The notes beneath the pieces were generated by a model. The model was not told the origin of the DNA. It made no database searches and was given only the letters and a program-made list of their open reading frames with translations. Made by a program: the position numbers and the translations under genes. A stretch of 33,805 bases of DNA. Source: JBPEWY01 sp052032225 (GTDB lineage: Bacteria; Bacteroidota; Bacteroidia; Flavobacteriales; Flavobacteriaceae). The stretch spans positions 1-33,805 of the forward strand of contig JBPEWY010000079.1 of assembly GCA_052032225.1 (NCBI GenBank), in the 5' to 3' direction. Positions 8,480 to 16,432 of this stretch are shown here, in pieces (the stretch's first letter is position 1; every line of letters starts with the position of its first letter).

Positions 8480-9318
8480 TATAGCATTCTTAAGTTAATA
8501 ATCTCTTGTTCTGTTAAAAATCTCCAATGCCCTCGTGGTAAGTCTTTCTTAGTAAGTCCGGCAAAAACTACTCTATCTAATTTAATGACTTGATATCCTA
8601 AATGTTCAAAAATTCGCCTAACAATTCGGTTTCTGCCGCTATGTAGTTTTACTCCTACTTCTTTTTTGGAAGCATTCTCAATATACGAAATTTCATCAAC
8701 ATGTATTGGCCCGTCTTCTAAAATCAAGCCTTCTTCTATTTTCTTAAAATCGTCTGATTTTAAATTTTTATCTAACACAACATGGTAAATTTTACGAACT
8801 CCATGCTTAGGATGTGTTAATTTTTTTGCCAAATCACCATCATTAGTAAATAATAGCAATCCGGTAGTGTTTCTGTCTAATCTACCAACAGGTACAAGTC
8901 TGGTTTTAGAGGCTTTAGACACTAATTCCATAACTGTACGCGTTCCTTTCTCGTCTTTAGTAGTTGTAATAAATCCTTTAGGTTTATTTAAGAGAATATA
9001 TTCTTTTTTCTCGGGTGTAATCACTTTACCGTCAAACTTCACTACATCGGTTGGTTTAACTTTATAACCCATTTCTGTAACAGGCTTATCGTTAACCGTT
9101 ACACTTCCGGCAGCTATATAAATATCTGCATCACGTCTTGAGCAAATTCCAGAGTTAGCAATGTATTTGTTTAGTCTGATTAATTTACTTTCTTGAGAAT
9201 TGTTTCCTCTTTGGGTATTTTTTTTAATTGGAGCGTTCCCTCTTGCAAAACTTCTCTTTTTTGCGCCTCCTCCTTGTCTTCCAGAGAATTTTCCTCTGCT
9301 TCTATCTGATCTGCTCAT
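8479..9318 (-). CDS. rluB: 23S rRNA pseudouridine synthase, RluB/RsuA family
   Basis: This 279-residue enzyme isomerises a uridine in 23S rRNA (RluB: U2605 in E. coli numbering). Residues 1-46 form a low-complexity Arg/Lys/Gly/Ser tail. The S4 RNA-binding domain (IRLNKYIANSGICSRRDAD, about 47-100) comes next, then the catalytic domain with ILLNKPKG (108-115) and GRLDRNTTGLLL, in which Asp148 is the nucleophile. Basic disordered tails on this enzyme are common in Bacteroidetes and probably hold the ribosomal precursor. The next gene overlaps by one base, and the nitrilase gene ends 36 bases upstream. RluB is favoured over RluE/RluF/RsuA from the S4 domain and overall layout, not from a target-site test. 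Confidence 0.9.
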   Translation of the reverse strand: MSRSDRSRGKFSGRQGGGAKKRSFARGNAPIKKNTQRGNNSQESKLIRLNKYIANSGICSRRDADIYIAAGSVTVNDKPVTEMGYKVKPTDVVKFDGKVITPEKKEYILLNKPKGFITTTKDEKGTRTVMELVSKASKTRLVPVGRLDRNTTGLLLFTNDGDLAKKLTHPKHGVRKIYHVVLDKNLKSDDFKKIEEGLILEDGPIHVDEISYIENASKKEVGVKLHSGRNRIVRRIFEHLGYQVIKLDRVVFAGLTKKDLPRGHWRFLTEQEIINLRML

Positions 9319-9354
9319 AAATTTTATGCTAAATTTTCGTGCAAAGGTACGTAA

Positions 9355-10311
9355 TTAATTATCGTTAATTTGTAACGTGCTTTGTCTATCTGTATTTATT
9401 ATGAGTTTTGTAACGTCAGGTCTTGAATAATGACCAACGGGATCAAAATTCTGACGTTCTTCCAGTACTCTGCTGTATGTAAGTGTTTTTACAATTAATG
9501 TTTCTTTATTACACACAGGCTCAATAATCCACTCGCCATCCGGTCCGGCTATACAGCTTCCTCCATTAGCAAGTATATCTGGTGCTTTATGCAAAATTTT
9601 ATCTAAATGTGGTGTGTTTTCGGGGAAATCTTCTTTTCTCATTAATCCTGATACAGAAATCACATACGACCTTGATTCTCTGGCAATAAAACGTGTTATA
9701 TCTTGTGTATTGTGTTTACTTCCGGGCCACACTGCTATATGTAAATTTTCTCCTTGCGCATATAGGGCTGCTCTGGGTAAAGGCATCCAATTTTCCCAAC
9801 AGTTTAGCCCTCCAACAGAAAACTGTTTTAATGCATGCACTTTAAGTCCGTGGCCGTCTCCGGGAGACCATGTTAATCGTTCGTCATAAGTAGGTTGCAG
9901 TTTTCTGTGAACAGATTTAATCTCTCCGTATTGATCTACATAAACTAATGATGCATAAATACTATGCCCGCCTCTATCTAAAGGGCGTTCTATAATTCCT
10001 AAATAAACGGCTATTTTGTATTGCTTGGCTAAAAAACATATCTCGTTTAAATCTCCTTTTTCTATCTGAACAGCATTCATTACATAATGTGCATGTAGCT
10101 CTTTATTTACTTGCGTATTCCAAGCTGCACCATCGGTAAGTGCTAACCAAAAAGGATACCCGGGCAATAAAGCTTCTCCAAACACAACCAACTCTACCCC
10201 TTGCTTCCCGGCTTCTGTTATATATTTTTTTATTTTCTGAAGGGTCTCTTGTTTGCTAAGCCAAACCGGTGCCATCTGCGCTAACCCCACTGTGAGAGTA
10301 CTTAAACTCAT
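9355..10311 (-). CDS. Nitrilase-superfamily carbon-nitrogen hydrolase (probable nitrilase)
   Basis: This 318-residue cytoplasmic enzyme has the full Glu-Lys-Cys triad: Glu46 in VVFGEALLPGYP, Lys137 in HRKLQPTYDERLTW and Cys171 in GGLNCWENWMPL. The CWEN context and the RLTWSPGDG stretch are those of branch-1 nitrilases (nitrile to acid plus ammonia) rather than of amidases or NAD synthetase domains. The length is slightly below typical nitrilases (330-370), with a short C-terminal tail. The start codon overlaps the stop of the UbiA-type prenyltransferase by four bases (ATGA), so it is translationally coupled to isoprenoid genes. The physiological substrate is unknown, and a cyanide- or amide-active relative is possible. 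Confidence 0.87.
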   Translation of the reverse strand: MSLSTLTVGLAQMAPVWLSKQETLQKIKKYITEAGKQGVELVVFGEALLPGYPFWLALTDGAAWNTQVNKELHAHYVMNAVQIEKGDLNEICFLAKQYKIAVYLGIIERPLDRGGHSIYASLVYVDQYGEIKSVHRKLQPTYDERLTWSPGDGHGLKVHALKQFSVGGLNCWENWMPLPRAALYAQGENLHIAVWPGSKHNTQDITRFIARESRSYVISVSGLMRKEDFPENTPHLDKILHKAPDILANGGSCIAGPDGEWIIEPVCNKETLIVKTLTYSRVLEERQNFDPVGHYSRPDVTKLIINTDRQSTLQINDN

Positions 10312-11213
10312 AACACTTTATTTAAAACCAAATTAATATCTATCAACAAAATACTAAAAACACCTAAAACAATAATGCTTTTTAAAATGTTATGCAGCCA
10401 AACGTATTGTTTTTTACTGGTAGATTTCCAGAGTAATCCTAAAAATAAAATTAAAAGCACTGTACTCACATAAAAATATAAGTACATATAACCCACGTTA
10501 AAGTATTTTATAAGTAAAAAAATAGGTAGCAAGGTTATTAAAACAAAAAAGGTGATAATTTTTTTTGATGTTTTTTCGCCGTAAAGTATGGGTATGGTTT
10601 TATAATCTAGCAATAAATCTCCTTTAATGTTCTCTAAGTCTTTTACAAATTCTCTTATTAAAATTAAAAGAAAAAGATAGGTGGCATGTACAAAAATTAC
10701 CAAATCAAAATTCTTGTAATAAATAAACACCACGAAAAATGGTGTAATTGCCAAGATTGCAGATACTATATTACCAACAAAAGCAATCCTTTTTAATTTG
10801 TGCGAGTAAAGCCAAATACCAAAAATATATGCCGAAAAAAACAGTACTGCTCTGAACGATACGTAACTGGCAAACAAAACAGAAAGCATATTTAAAATAA
10901 AGTACCCACTTAATTTTGTTCGCTGGCTAACCATGCGGTCTAACATAGACTTTCTGGGTCTGTTTATTAAATCTTTTTCAGAGTCGTAAAAGTTATTAAT
11001 AATATAGCCTGCAGCAATTGCTAAAGCAGATGCGGTTACCAGCACAAATAAATTGGGGTCTAACACCACTTGTCGTAACGGTCTGTTATGTGCCAATATA
11101 TAAACTGATGCTAAATATTGAGCCAAGGTTATAATTAAAATATTATAACCCCTAACAACAGAAAACAAGCTAAATAGCTTAATGAGTAGTTGTTTATTTT
11201 TTTGGGTAAACAT
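10308..11213 (-). CDS. UbiA-family prenyltransferase (geranylgeranylglycerol-phosphate synthase-like)
   Basis: This 301-residue integral membrane protein has about eight helices. The first Asp-rich motif is NNFYDSEKD (N73-D81, followed by LINRPRKS) and the second is REFVKDLENIKGD. These bind Mg-prenyl diphosphate and define the UbiA superfamily. Close Bacteroidetes relatives are usually named geranylgeranylglycerol-phosphate geranylgeranyltransferase or 4-hydroxybenzoate/homogentisate-type prenyltransferase; the acceptor cannot be read from sequence. It lies eight bases after mevalonate kinase and overlaps the nitrilase start by four bases. The context says that it uses mevalonate-derived prenyl chains in the membrane. 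Confidence 0.85.
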   Translation of the reverse strand: MFTQKNKQLLIKLFSLFSVVRGYNILIITLAQYLASVYILAHNRPLRQVVLDPNLFVLVTASALAIAAGYIINNFYDSEKDLINRPRKSMLDRMVSQRTKLSGYFILNMLSVLFASYVSFRAVLFFSAYIFGIWLYSHKLKRIAFVGNIVSAILAITPFFVVFIYYKNFDLVIFVHATYLFLLILIREFVKDLENIKGDLLLDYKTIPILYGEKTSKKIITFFVLITLLPIFLLIKYFNVGYMYLYFYVSTVLLILFLGLLWKSTSKKQYVWLHNILKSIIVLGVFSILLIDINLVLNKVL

Positions 11214-11221
11214 GTGGTGTT

Positions 11222-12157
11222 TTAGAAGTTGTACACCACCTCTAATTTATGTCCTTTTAAAGCTTTTTTTGCTTTTTCAATATCTTGGGTAAATCCTAAA
11301 ATGTACCCTCCACCACCAGAACCACATAATTTGAGGTAGTATTCTCCGGTTTCAATGCCTCTTTTCCATAGATCATGAAACTGCTTCGGAATCATTGGCT
11401 TAAAATTATCAAACACTACATTAGACAGTTGTCTTAAATTAGAAAACAACGATTTTACATCGCCTTTTAAAAAATCGTCGACACATGCATCTGTATGTTT
11501 AATAAATTGATCTTTGAGCATTTGTCTGAAGCCTTCGTGCTTCATGTTTTCCATAAATATCTGAACCATAGGAGCGGTCTCTCCTGTAGTACCACTATCT
11601 AATAAAAACACTGCTCCTTTGCCTTGCTTTTGAGACGGAATTCCGGTAGGCTCAATATTATCTTTAGAATTAATTAAAATTGGTATGCTTAAATAACTGT
11701 TTAGTGGGTCTAATCCGGAAGATTTTCCGTGAAAAAACGACTCCATTTCTCCAAAAATGTTTTTAAGTTTTAGGAGTTTTTCACGGGTTAAATTTTCTAA
11801 AACTGTTATTTTATTAAACGCATACTTATCGTAAACTGCAGCAACCAAAGCCCCACTACTACCAACTCCATATCCTTGAGGTATAGAGCTATCAAAATAC
11901 ATCCCGGCCGCAATATCTTCTCTTAGCTTTTTTAAATCAAACTGAACTAAATCGGGTTGTTTATTGGTAAGTGCTTCTAAATAATCAGCAAACTTTTTTA
12001 AGTTCTCATTAGATGCTTTTGCCTTGGCAGATAAATTATTATCTACTTTAAGCGCTCCATTGTAAAAATTATACGGTATAGAAAGCCCTTTAGAGTCTTT
12101 TATAATACCGTACTCCCCGAATAGAAGAATTTTTGAATAAAAAAGCGGTCCTTTCAT
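11222..12157 (-). CDS. mvk: Mevalonate kinase (GHMP family)
   Basis: This 311-residue GHMP kinase is of the mevalonate-kinase type used in Flavobacteria. The N-terminal GPLFYSKILLFGEYGI strand-turn is the GHMP motif 1. The ATP-binding loop is SIPQGYGVGSSGALVAA (91-107), the catalytic-base segment is FFHGKSSGLDP with Asp150, and GHMP motif 3 is CGSGGGGYILG near the C-terminus. It would phosphorylate mevalonate to 5-phosphomevalonate in the cytoplasm. Diphosphomevalonate decarboxylase is encoded 32 bases upstream, and the prenyltransferase follows after eight bases. Phosphomevalonate kinase, needed between the two steps, is not in this window. The protein could therefore in principle be that kinase, but the HGKSSGLD segment favours mevalonate kinase. 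Confidence 0.85.
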   Translation of the reverse strand: MKGPLFYSKILLFGEYGIIKDSKGLSIPYNFYNGALKVDNNLSAKAKASNENLKKFADYLEALTNKQPDLVQFDLKKLREDIAAGMYFDSSIPQGYGVGSSGALVAAVYDKYAFNKITVLENLTREKLLKLKNIFGEMESFFHGKSSGLDPLNSYLSIPILINSKDNIEPTGIPSQKQGKGAVFLLDSGTTGETAPMVQIFMENMKHEGFRQMLKDQFIKHTDACVDDFLKGDVKSLFSNLRQLSNVVFDNFKPMIPKQFHDLWKRGIETGEYYLKLCGSGGGGYILGFTQDIEKAKKALKGHKLEVVYNF

Positions 12158-12189
12158 ATTTTTTTTTGGGACTAATAACGTGATTAAAA

Positions 12190-13272
12190 CTACAATTTTT
12201 TTGCTCCCAATCCAATTTTATCGCAAATATATTGCCCCCCTTCACAATATGCAACTAATTCATTCTTAATGAAATGGTAAATTTTATCTTTTTCATTATC
12301 AGGATATAAAACATGAACATTTGCTCCGGCATCTAACGTAAAGCAAATATTGCTTTGGGTTGCCTCTCTAAACTGCCAAATTGCATTAATTATACTTAGT
12401 GTGTTAGGATGCATTAAAATGTAATACGGAGAGGATGTCATCATCATAGCGTGTAAGGTAAGTGCCTCTAACTCTACCACATTAATAAATGTTTGTAAAT
12501 CTCCTTCTTCTAAAGCAGTTAATAATTTGCTTAAATTATGATGTGCTTGGTTAAATCTTTGCTCTGCAAAAGGATGGTTATGCATTAAATTATGCCCGGC
12601 ACTACTACTTACTTTTTTTTGTCCTTTATCTACCAATAAAATAGTATCATGAAAAGTGTTAAAAATAGGATCTATTTTATTTTGCAAAGGCTCTCCATAT
12701 AAATTTGTACTATTATTTACAGCTTTGTGTTTGCCCCAAACAACAAGTGGCCCTGTTACGCTTCTGCAAGCACTGCCAGATCCTAAACGAGCTAAAAAAG
12801 ATGCTTTTTTATTAAAGTAGCTATTGGTTATAGCAGGATTTATCTCTTTTTCTATACTCATTAAACACAGTGCCAATGCACTCATACTACTTGCAGATGA
12901 TGCTATGCCACTGCTATGCGGGAAAGAGTTTGAGGTTTGAATTGTAAAATGGTAGTTTTTTATAAAAGGTATATAGGGTGATATCCTTGTGAAAAACTGC
13001 GCTATTTTAGGTCTAAAAGATGGTTTTTCTTCTCCTTCAAAAAATAAATCAAAACTAAAATTATCTGTAGCCTTTTCTAAAGGTTTATAATTAACTGTAG
13101 TAGTGGTTGTACTCTTGCTTAATGTAAAACTAACTGATGGGTTAGCCGGTATTTGATTTTCTTTTTTTCCCCAATATTTTACCAGTGCTATGTTACTGGG
13201 TGCTTGCCATGTAATTTTTCCTTCAGGCAAGACTTTGGGCATGTTATCAAATAAAAAATCGTTTTCTTGCAT
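12190..13272 (-). CDS. mvaD: Diphosphomevalonate decarboxylase
   Basis: This 360-residue GHMP-fold enzyme makes isopentenyl diphosphate from 5-diphosphomevalonate with ATP. Diagnostic features are the N-terminal APSNIALVKYWGK (24-36), the ATP loop PHSSGIASSASSMSAL (118-133), GSGSACRS (164-171) and the catalytic Asp314 in TLDAGANVHVLYP. All are characteristic of decarboxylases rather than kinases of the family. It is the first gene of a leftward run of six genes (mvaD, mvk, UbiA-like, nitrilase, rluB, small membrane protein) with gaps of 36 bases or less. Upstream, 93 bases separate it from the divergent tspO, with a candidate -7 box close to the start. Confidence 0.93.
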   Translation of the reverse strand: MQENDFLFDNMPKVLPEGKITWQAPSNIALVKYWGKKENQIPANPSVSFTLSKSTTTTTVNYKPLEKATDNFSFDLFFEGEEKPSFRPKIAQFFTRISPYIPFIKNYHFTIQTSNSFPHSSGIASSASSMSALALCLMSIEKEINPAITNSYFNKKASFLARLGSGSACRSVTGPLVVWGKHKAVNNSTNLYGEPLQNKIDPIFNTFHDTILLVDKGQKKVSSSAGHNLMHNHPFAEQRFNQAHHNLSKLLTALEEGDLQTFINVVELEALTLHAMMMTSSPYYILMHPNTLSIINAIWQFREATQSNICFTLDAGANVHVLYPDNEKDKIYHFIKNELVAYCEGGQYICDKIGLGAKKL

Positions 13273-13286
13273 AAAAAACTTTTTTG

Positions 13287-13294
13287 CAAATATA
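13287..13294 (-). promoter_or_regulatory. Candidate Bacteroidetes -7 box for the mvaD operon
   Basis: On the minus strand this reads TATATTTG, an exact match to the Bacteroidetes sigma-70 -7 consensus TAnnTTTG, and lies 15 bases before the mvaD ATG. No convincing -33 TTTG is found 19-21 bases further upstream. It is a candidate only. Confidence 0.4.
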
Positions 13295-13365
13295 CTTCTA
13301 TATCAGGCAGTAAACCTTACAATTAAATAAATTATTACTTTAGTGGTAAACCTAAATAATCTTTC

Positions 13366-13839
13366 TTGACCAAAAAAGTAAAGCATATAGGTATCGCCGT
13401 TTTAGTTTGTTTAGCTGTTGGCTATATGTCTGGCTATGCAACACAAAGCTCAGTTTCTGATTGGTATGTTGCTTTAAATAAACCCTCTTTTAATCCGCCT
13501 AATTGGATTTTTGGTCCGGTTTGGACAGTACTTTATATTTTAATGGGAGTTGCAGCCGGATTGGTGTGGAGTAAAGGGTTTTACCATATTTGGGTTAAAA
13601 CAGCATTATATCATTTTGGGTTTCAGTTGCTTTTTAATGCAATGTGGAGCATAGTGTTTTTTGGCTTTAAAGCACCGTTTTGGGCACTAATTATAATAGT
13701 AGCTCTCGTATTGCTAATTGTATTAACCATTAAATGGTTTAAAGTGGTTAGTAAAGTTGCTGCTTATTTATTGTATCCTTATTTAGCTTGGGTGCTATTT
13801 GCAACAGTTTTAAATTTTATGATTTGGAAACTGAATTAA
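13366..13839 (+). CDS. tspO: TspO/MBR family membrane protein
   Basis: This 157-residue protein has five transmembrane helices, the normal TspO size. Signature elements are WYVALNKPSFNPPNWIFGPVW (about 33-53, given here by its ends), ILMGVAAGLVW, and NAMWSIVFFG in helix 3, the region that binds porphyrins and sterols in TspO. TspO proteins bind tetrapyrroles and can influence their degradation or transport, and the bacterial role is debated. The start is TTG: an in-frame stop at 13357-13359 leaves no upstream ATG, and the next ATG (residue 20) would remove most of helix 1. It diverges from the mevalonate operon, and its 3' end overlaps the convergent flavoprotein gene by 23 bases. Confidence 0.92.
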   Translation: MTKKVKHIGIAVLVCLAVGYMSGYATQSSVSDWYVALNKPSFNPPNWIFGPVWTVLYILMGVAAGLVWSKGFYHIWVKTALYHFGFQLLFNAMWSIVFFGFKAPFWALIIIVALVLLIVLTIKWFKVVSKVAAYLLYPYLAWVLFATVLNFMIWKLN

Positions 13840-15046
13840 CAGCAATAGCTTTAGCTGCTAAGTAAGCACCTGTCCATGCGTTTTGAAAGTTAAATCCGCC
13901 GGTAATTGCATCTATATCTAACACTTCTCCGGCAAAGTACAACGAATCAAAAAGCTTACTTTTAAATGTTTTAAAGTCAACTTCTTTTAAGCTAACACCT
14001 CCGGCAGTTACAAACTCTTCTTTAAATGTACTTTTTCCGGTAACGTTAAATTCGCATTGAGTTAATTGATTGGCTAAGATTCTTATTTGTTTTTTACTTA
14101 TTTCTGCCCATGTTAGTGTTTCCGGTATAGCTGCTGCATTAACTAAAGATTGCCACAAACGTTTTGGAATTAAAAAAGCATTGTTAGCATAAATTGTTTT
14201 ACCGGGTGTTTTTTGTTTTAATGAAATTAAAATTTCTTCGGCTTCATACGTACCAGTATCGTTTAACCAATTAACTACCAAAGTAAAGTTGTACTTTTTG
14301 GCATTTAACTCTCTTGCTCCCCATGCAGATAGTTTTAGTATTGCCGGACCGCTTAACCCCCAGTGCGTTATTAAAACTGCTCCTTGAGCAAATAATTTAC
14401 TTTGTTTTATTTGTGCTGTTGCATTAACTGCTATTCCTGCTAAGTTTTTTATACGATTGTCTTTTATATTGAATGTAAAAAGCGATGGGACCGGATTTAC
14501 TATCGTATGACCTAATTTAGCCAACATATTCCAGATTTTATCACTACTCCCTGTTGCAATTACAACAGAATTTGCATAAATGGTTTTAGTTGTTGTTGTA
14601 ACTTCCCAAATACCTTCCGGATTTTGCTGTAATGCTGTTACACCTTCTTTAGTTAGTAATGTTATTTTGTGTTTATTAACCAAATCAATAAAACAATCTA
14701 TAATACTCTGCGAATTATTTGACTTAGGAAAAACTCGCCCATCTTCCTCAATTTTTAAAGGCACTCCTCTATCTTGAAACCAAGCCATAGTGTCTCCGCT
14801 ACAAAACTGATGAAACGGACCAATGAGTTCTTTTTCTCCTCTCGGATAATTTTTTGCCAGCTCTTTAGGGTTGAATTCTGCATGGGTAACGTTACATCTG
14901 CCCCCACCTGAAACTTTTACCTTTTGTAGTACATTTTTACTTTTTTCTACAATGGTTACAGTAAGATTTGGATTTAACTCTGCAATATTGATTGCTGCAA
15001 AAAAACCGGCAGCACCACCACCTACTATTAAAACATTAGTTTTCAT
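13817..15046 (-). CDS. HI0933/BaiN-family FAD-dependent oxidoreductase
   Basis: This flavoprotein of about 409 residues belongs to the HI0933/BaiN/RdsA family. The FAD-binding LIVGGGAAGFFAA is at the N-terminus and SGGGRCNVTH is near residue 47. The C-terminus carries TAGGVSLKEVD, YFAGEVLDIDAITGGFN and QNAWTGAYLA, all family hallmarks. The physiological reaction of most members is unknown; BaiN reduces a bile-acid double bond, and RdsA has been linked to rRNA dihydrouridine formation. I chose the ATG at 15046 because it starts directly before NVLIVGGG; a GTG two codons upstream is possible. The start overlaps the 3' end of the phosphodiesterase gene by 11 bases, suggesting coupling. Confidence 0.9.
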   Translation of the reverse strand: MKTNVLIVGGGAAGFFAAINIAELNPNLTVTIVEKSKNVLQKVKVSGGGRCNVTHAEFNPKELAKNYPRGEKELIGPFHQFCSGDTMAWFQDRGVPLKIEEDGRVFPKSNNSQSIIDCFIDLVNKHKITLLTKEGVTALQQNPEGIWEVTTTTKTIYANSVVIATGSSDKIWNMLAKLGHTIVNPVPSLFTFNIKDNRIKNLAGIAVNATAQIKQSKLFAQGAVLITHWGLSGPAILKLSAWGARELNAKKYNFTLVVNWLNDTGTYEAEEILISLKQKTPGKTIYANNAFLIPKRLWQSLVNAAAIPETLTWAEISKKQIRILANQLTQCEFNVTGKSTFKEEFVTAGGVSLKEVDFKTFKSKLFDSLYFAGEVLDIDAITGGFNFQNAWTGAYLAAKAIAVNSVSKS

Positions 15047-15791
15047 GAACACGTTCCGGATAGTCTGTTATTATTCCATCTACTCCCCACTCTTTAAATC
15101 TTGCAATATCTTTGGGCTTGTTTACTGTAAAAACATGCACTTTAAATCCTTCCTGGTGCATTTTTTTTAATATTAGTTCTGAAAGTAAATTATAGTCTAT
15201 ATGAATTGCAACAGCGTTAATTTCTTTTGCAAATAAAATAGCTTCTTCCGGATTGCTTTCTGTTAAAACAGCAACAGGTATTTGCGGACTTAAAAGTTTA
15301 AATTTCTTTAACTCTTCCCAATTAAAACTCGAAACCAAAAAATCATCGGGAGCATAGGGGGTTTTTTGTATATATCTGTTTAAAATAAACGAAACATTGC
15401 TCGCCGTACTTTTTCCTTTTAGCTCAATATTTAACGCAACTTTCTTTTTAACTGTGTTTAGTACATCTTGGAGGGTTGGAATAGCATATTCCCCTGCTAC
15501 TTTATATTGAGTGAGCTGTTTATACGTATAGTCAGATATTTTTCCTTTACCATTAGTGGTTCTATTTAATGTGGTGTCGTGCATAAGTACAATTTCTCCA
15601 CTACTACATTTATGGACATCAAATTCTACCATTTGTGCTCCAAGTTCTATGGCTTTCTCTATAGATTGTATAGTGTTTTCTGCAAAATGCCCTTTTGCTC
15701 CACGGTGACCAATACTAATGGTTTTATTTTTCATTTTGTTGCAACTAATTAATAATAAAAAAGCCAAGCAGTAAAGTTTAAACTTACTCAT
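15036..15791 (-). CDS. Glycerophosphodiester phosphodiesterase lipoprotein
   Basis: This 251-residue GDPD-family TIM barrel has a lipoprotein signal (lipobox LISC, Cys17). It hydrolyses glycerophosphodiesters to glycerol-3-phosphate plus alcohol. Catalytic and metal residues are in the usual places: GHRG (His29, Arg30), Glu38 in AENT, Glu56 and Asp58 in VEFDVH, and His71 in LMHDTTLNRTT. The C-terminal WGVDGIITDYPE strand closes the barrel. After the lipid-modified Cys come Asn-Lys-Met-Lys with no acidic cluster, which argues for a periplasm-facing protein rather than a surface-exported one. The first gene of a two-gene unit, it is followed by the flavoprotein with an 11-base overlap. Confidence 0.93.
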   Translation of the reverse strand: MSKFKLYCLAFLLLISCNKMKNKTISIGHRGAKGHFAENTIQSIEKAIELGAQMVEFDVHKCSSGEIVLMHDTTLNRTTNGKGKISDYTYKQLTQYKVAGEYAIPTLQDVLNTVKKKVALNIELKGKSTASNVSFILNRYIQKTPYAPDDFLVSSFNWEELKKFKLLSPQIPVAVLTESNPEEAILFAKEINAVAIHIDYNLLSELILKKMHQEGFKVHVFTVNKPKDIARFKEWGVDGIITDYPERVHEN

Positions 15792-15813
15792 AACCTTTTT
15801 ACTTTTTAAGGCT

Positions 15814-15821
15814 CAAAAATA
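15814..15821 (-). promoter_or_regulatory. Candidate -7 box for the phosphodiesterase gene
   Basis: On the minus strand this reads TATTTTTG, an exact TAnnTTTG match, 23 bases upstream of the ATG at 15791. A -33 TTTG is not visible at the right spacing. Nothing else distinct is seen in the 157-base divergent gap. Confidence 0.38.
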
Positions 15822-15948
15822 GTGTTTTATGTAATGTTAATTAAGGCTACATTTTAAATTTAAATTGATTCTGCTTGTAATATTATACATGTTAATATGC
15901 TCTATTTCATTATATTAGTAAAACTATTAACCAATTAAAACTTTACAA

Positions 15949-16371
15949 ATGTTTTCTAAAACTAACATTATTGCAACGCTTGTAACAGGGTTATGGGCGT
16001 TTTTTGGAGGTTATTTGCTTTGGGGTATTTTAGGTGAATCCCTAATGATGGACCATCTGGGTTCTGCTTCTGGTGTAATGAAAGAAACGCCAGATTTTGT
16101 TCACTTAACACTGGGCTGCTTAATTTTAGCTTTTATTTTTTGCATTATTTATTCTAAATGGGCCAGAGGAATGCACAGTGCTTCACAAGGTGCTCAATTT
16201 GGTCTTTGGCTCGGTCTTCTGTCTGGTGTAGGAGAAGGGTTAATAGATTTTGCTACAGCAAATATTTTAACCTTAACCGGTACTCTTTTAAATGCAGTAA
16301 TTTATATTATTTACTTTTTAGTGATGGGTATATTAGCCAGCATGGTTTACGGCAAAGTGAAGTCTGAATAA
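15949..16371 (+). CDS. Small four-helix membrane protein of unknown function
   Basis: This 140-residue protein is not assigned to a named family with confidence. Four hydrophobic helices at about 7-28, 51-72, 81-102 and 113-134 are rich in Gly and small residues. The loop between helices 1 and 2 (about 29-50) holds Met, Asp, His and Glu residues but no metal-binding motif. It is a single-gene unit: the neighbour upstream is divergent 157 bases away, and a strong hairpin terminator lies 21 bases after its stop. The start at ATG 15949 is the only reasonable one, because helix 1 begins directly after it. Confidence 0.82.
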   Translation: MFSKTNIIATLVTGLWAFFGGYLLWGILGESLMMDHLGSASGVMKETPDFVHLTLGCLILAFIFCIIYSKWARGMHSASQGAQFGLWLGLLSGVGEGLIDFATANILTLTGTLLNAVIYIIYFLVMGILASMVYGKVKSE

Positions 16372-16391
16372 TGTAGCATATACCATAACTT

Positions 16392-16428
16392 AAAAAAGGC
16401 TTCAAGCGTGAACTTGAAGCCTTTTTTT
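16392..16428. terminator. Strong bidirectional rho-independent terminator
   Basis: A perfect stem of nine GC-containing pairs (GGCTTCAAG at 16398-16406, CTTGAAGCC at 16413-16421) encloses the 6-base loop CGTGAA. It is flanked by six A's on the left and seven T's on the right. Because A- and T-tracts flank it symmetrically, it can terminate both the rightward small membrane gene and the leftward maltodextrin operon that ends at 16433. Confidence 0.93.
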
Positions 16429-16432
16429 GTGT

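Noticed and set aside
12190..13272. Reading this GHMP protein as a second kinase
   Set aside because: The APSNIALVKYWGK, GSGSACRS and DAGANVHVLYP motifs are specific to diphosphomevalonate decarboxylase.
15047..15052. GTG start for the BaiN-like flavoprotein
   Set aside because: It would add only two residues and the ATG at 15046 directly precedes the FAD-binding strand.
16158..16367. Open frame of 69 codons inside the small membrane protein gene on the same strand
   Set aside because: It overlaps in another frame a gene with clear transmembrane helices and its translation looks like random frame-shifted sequence; there is no independent start signal.
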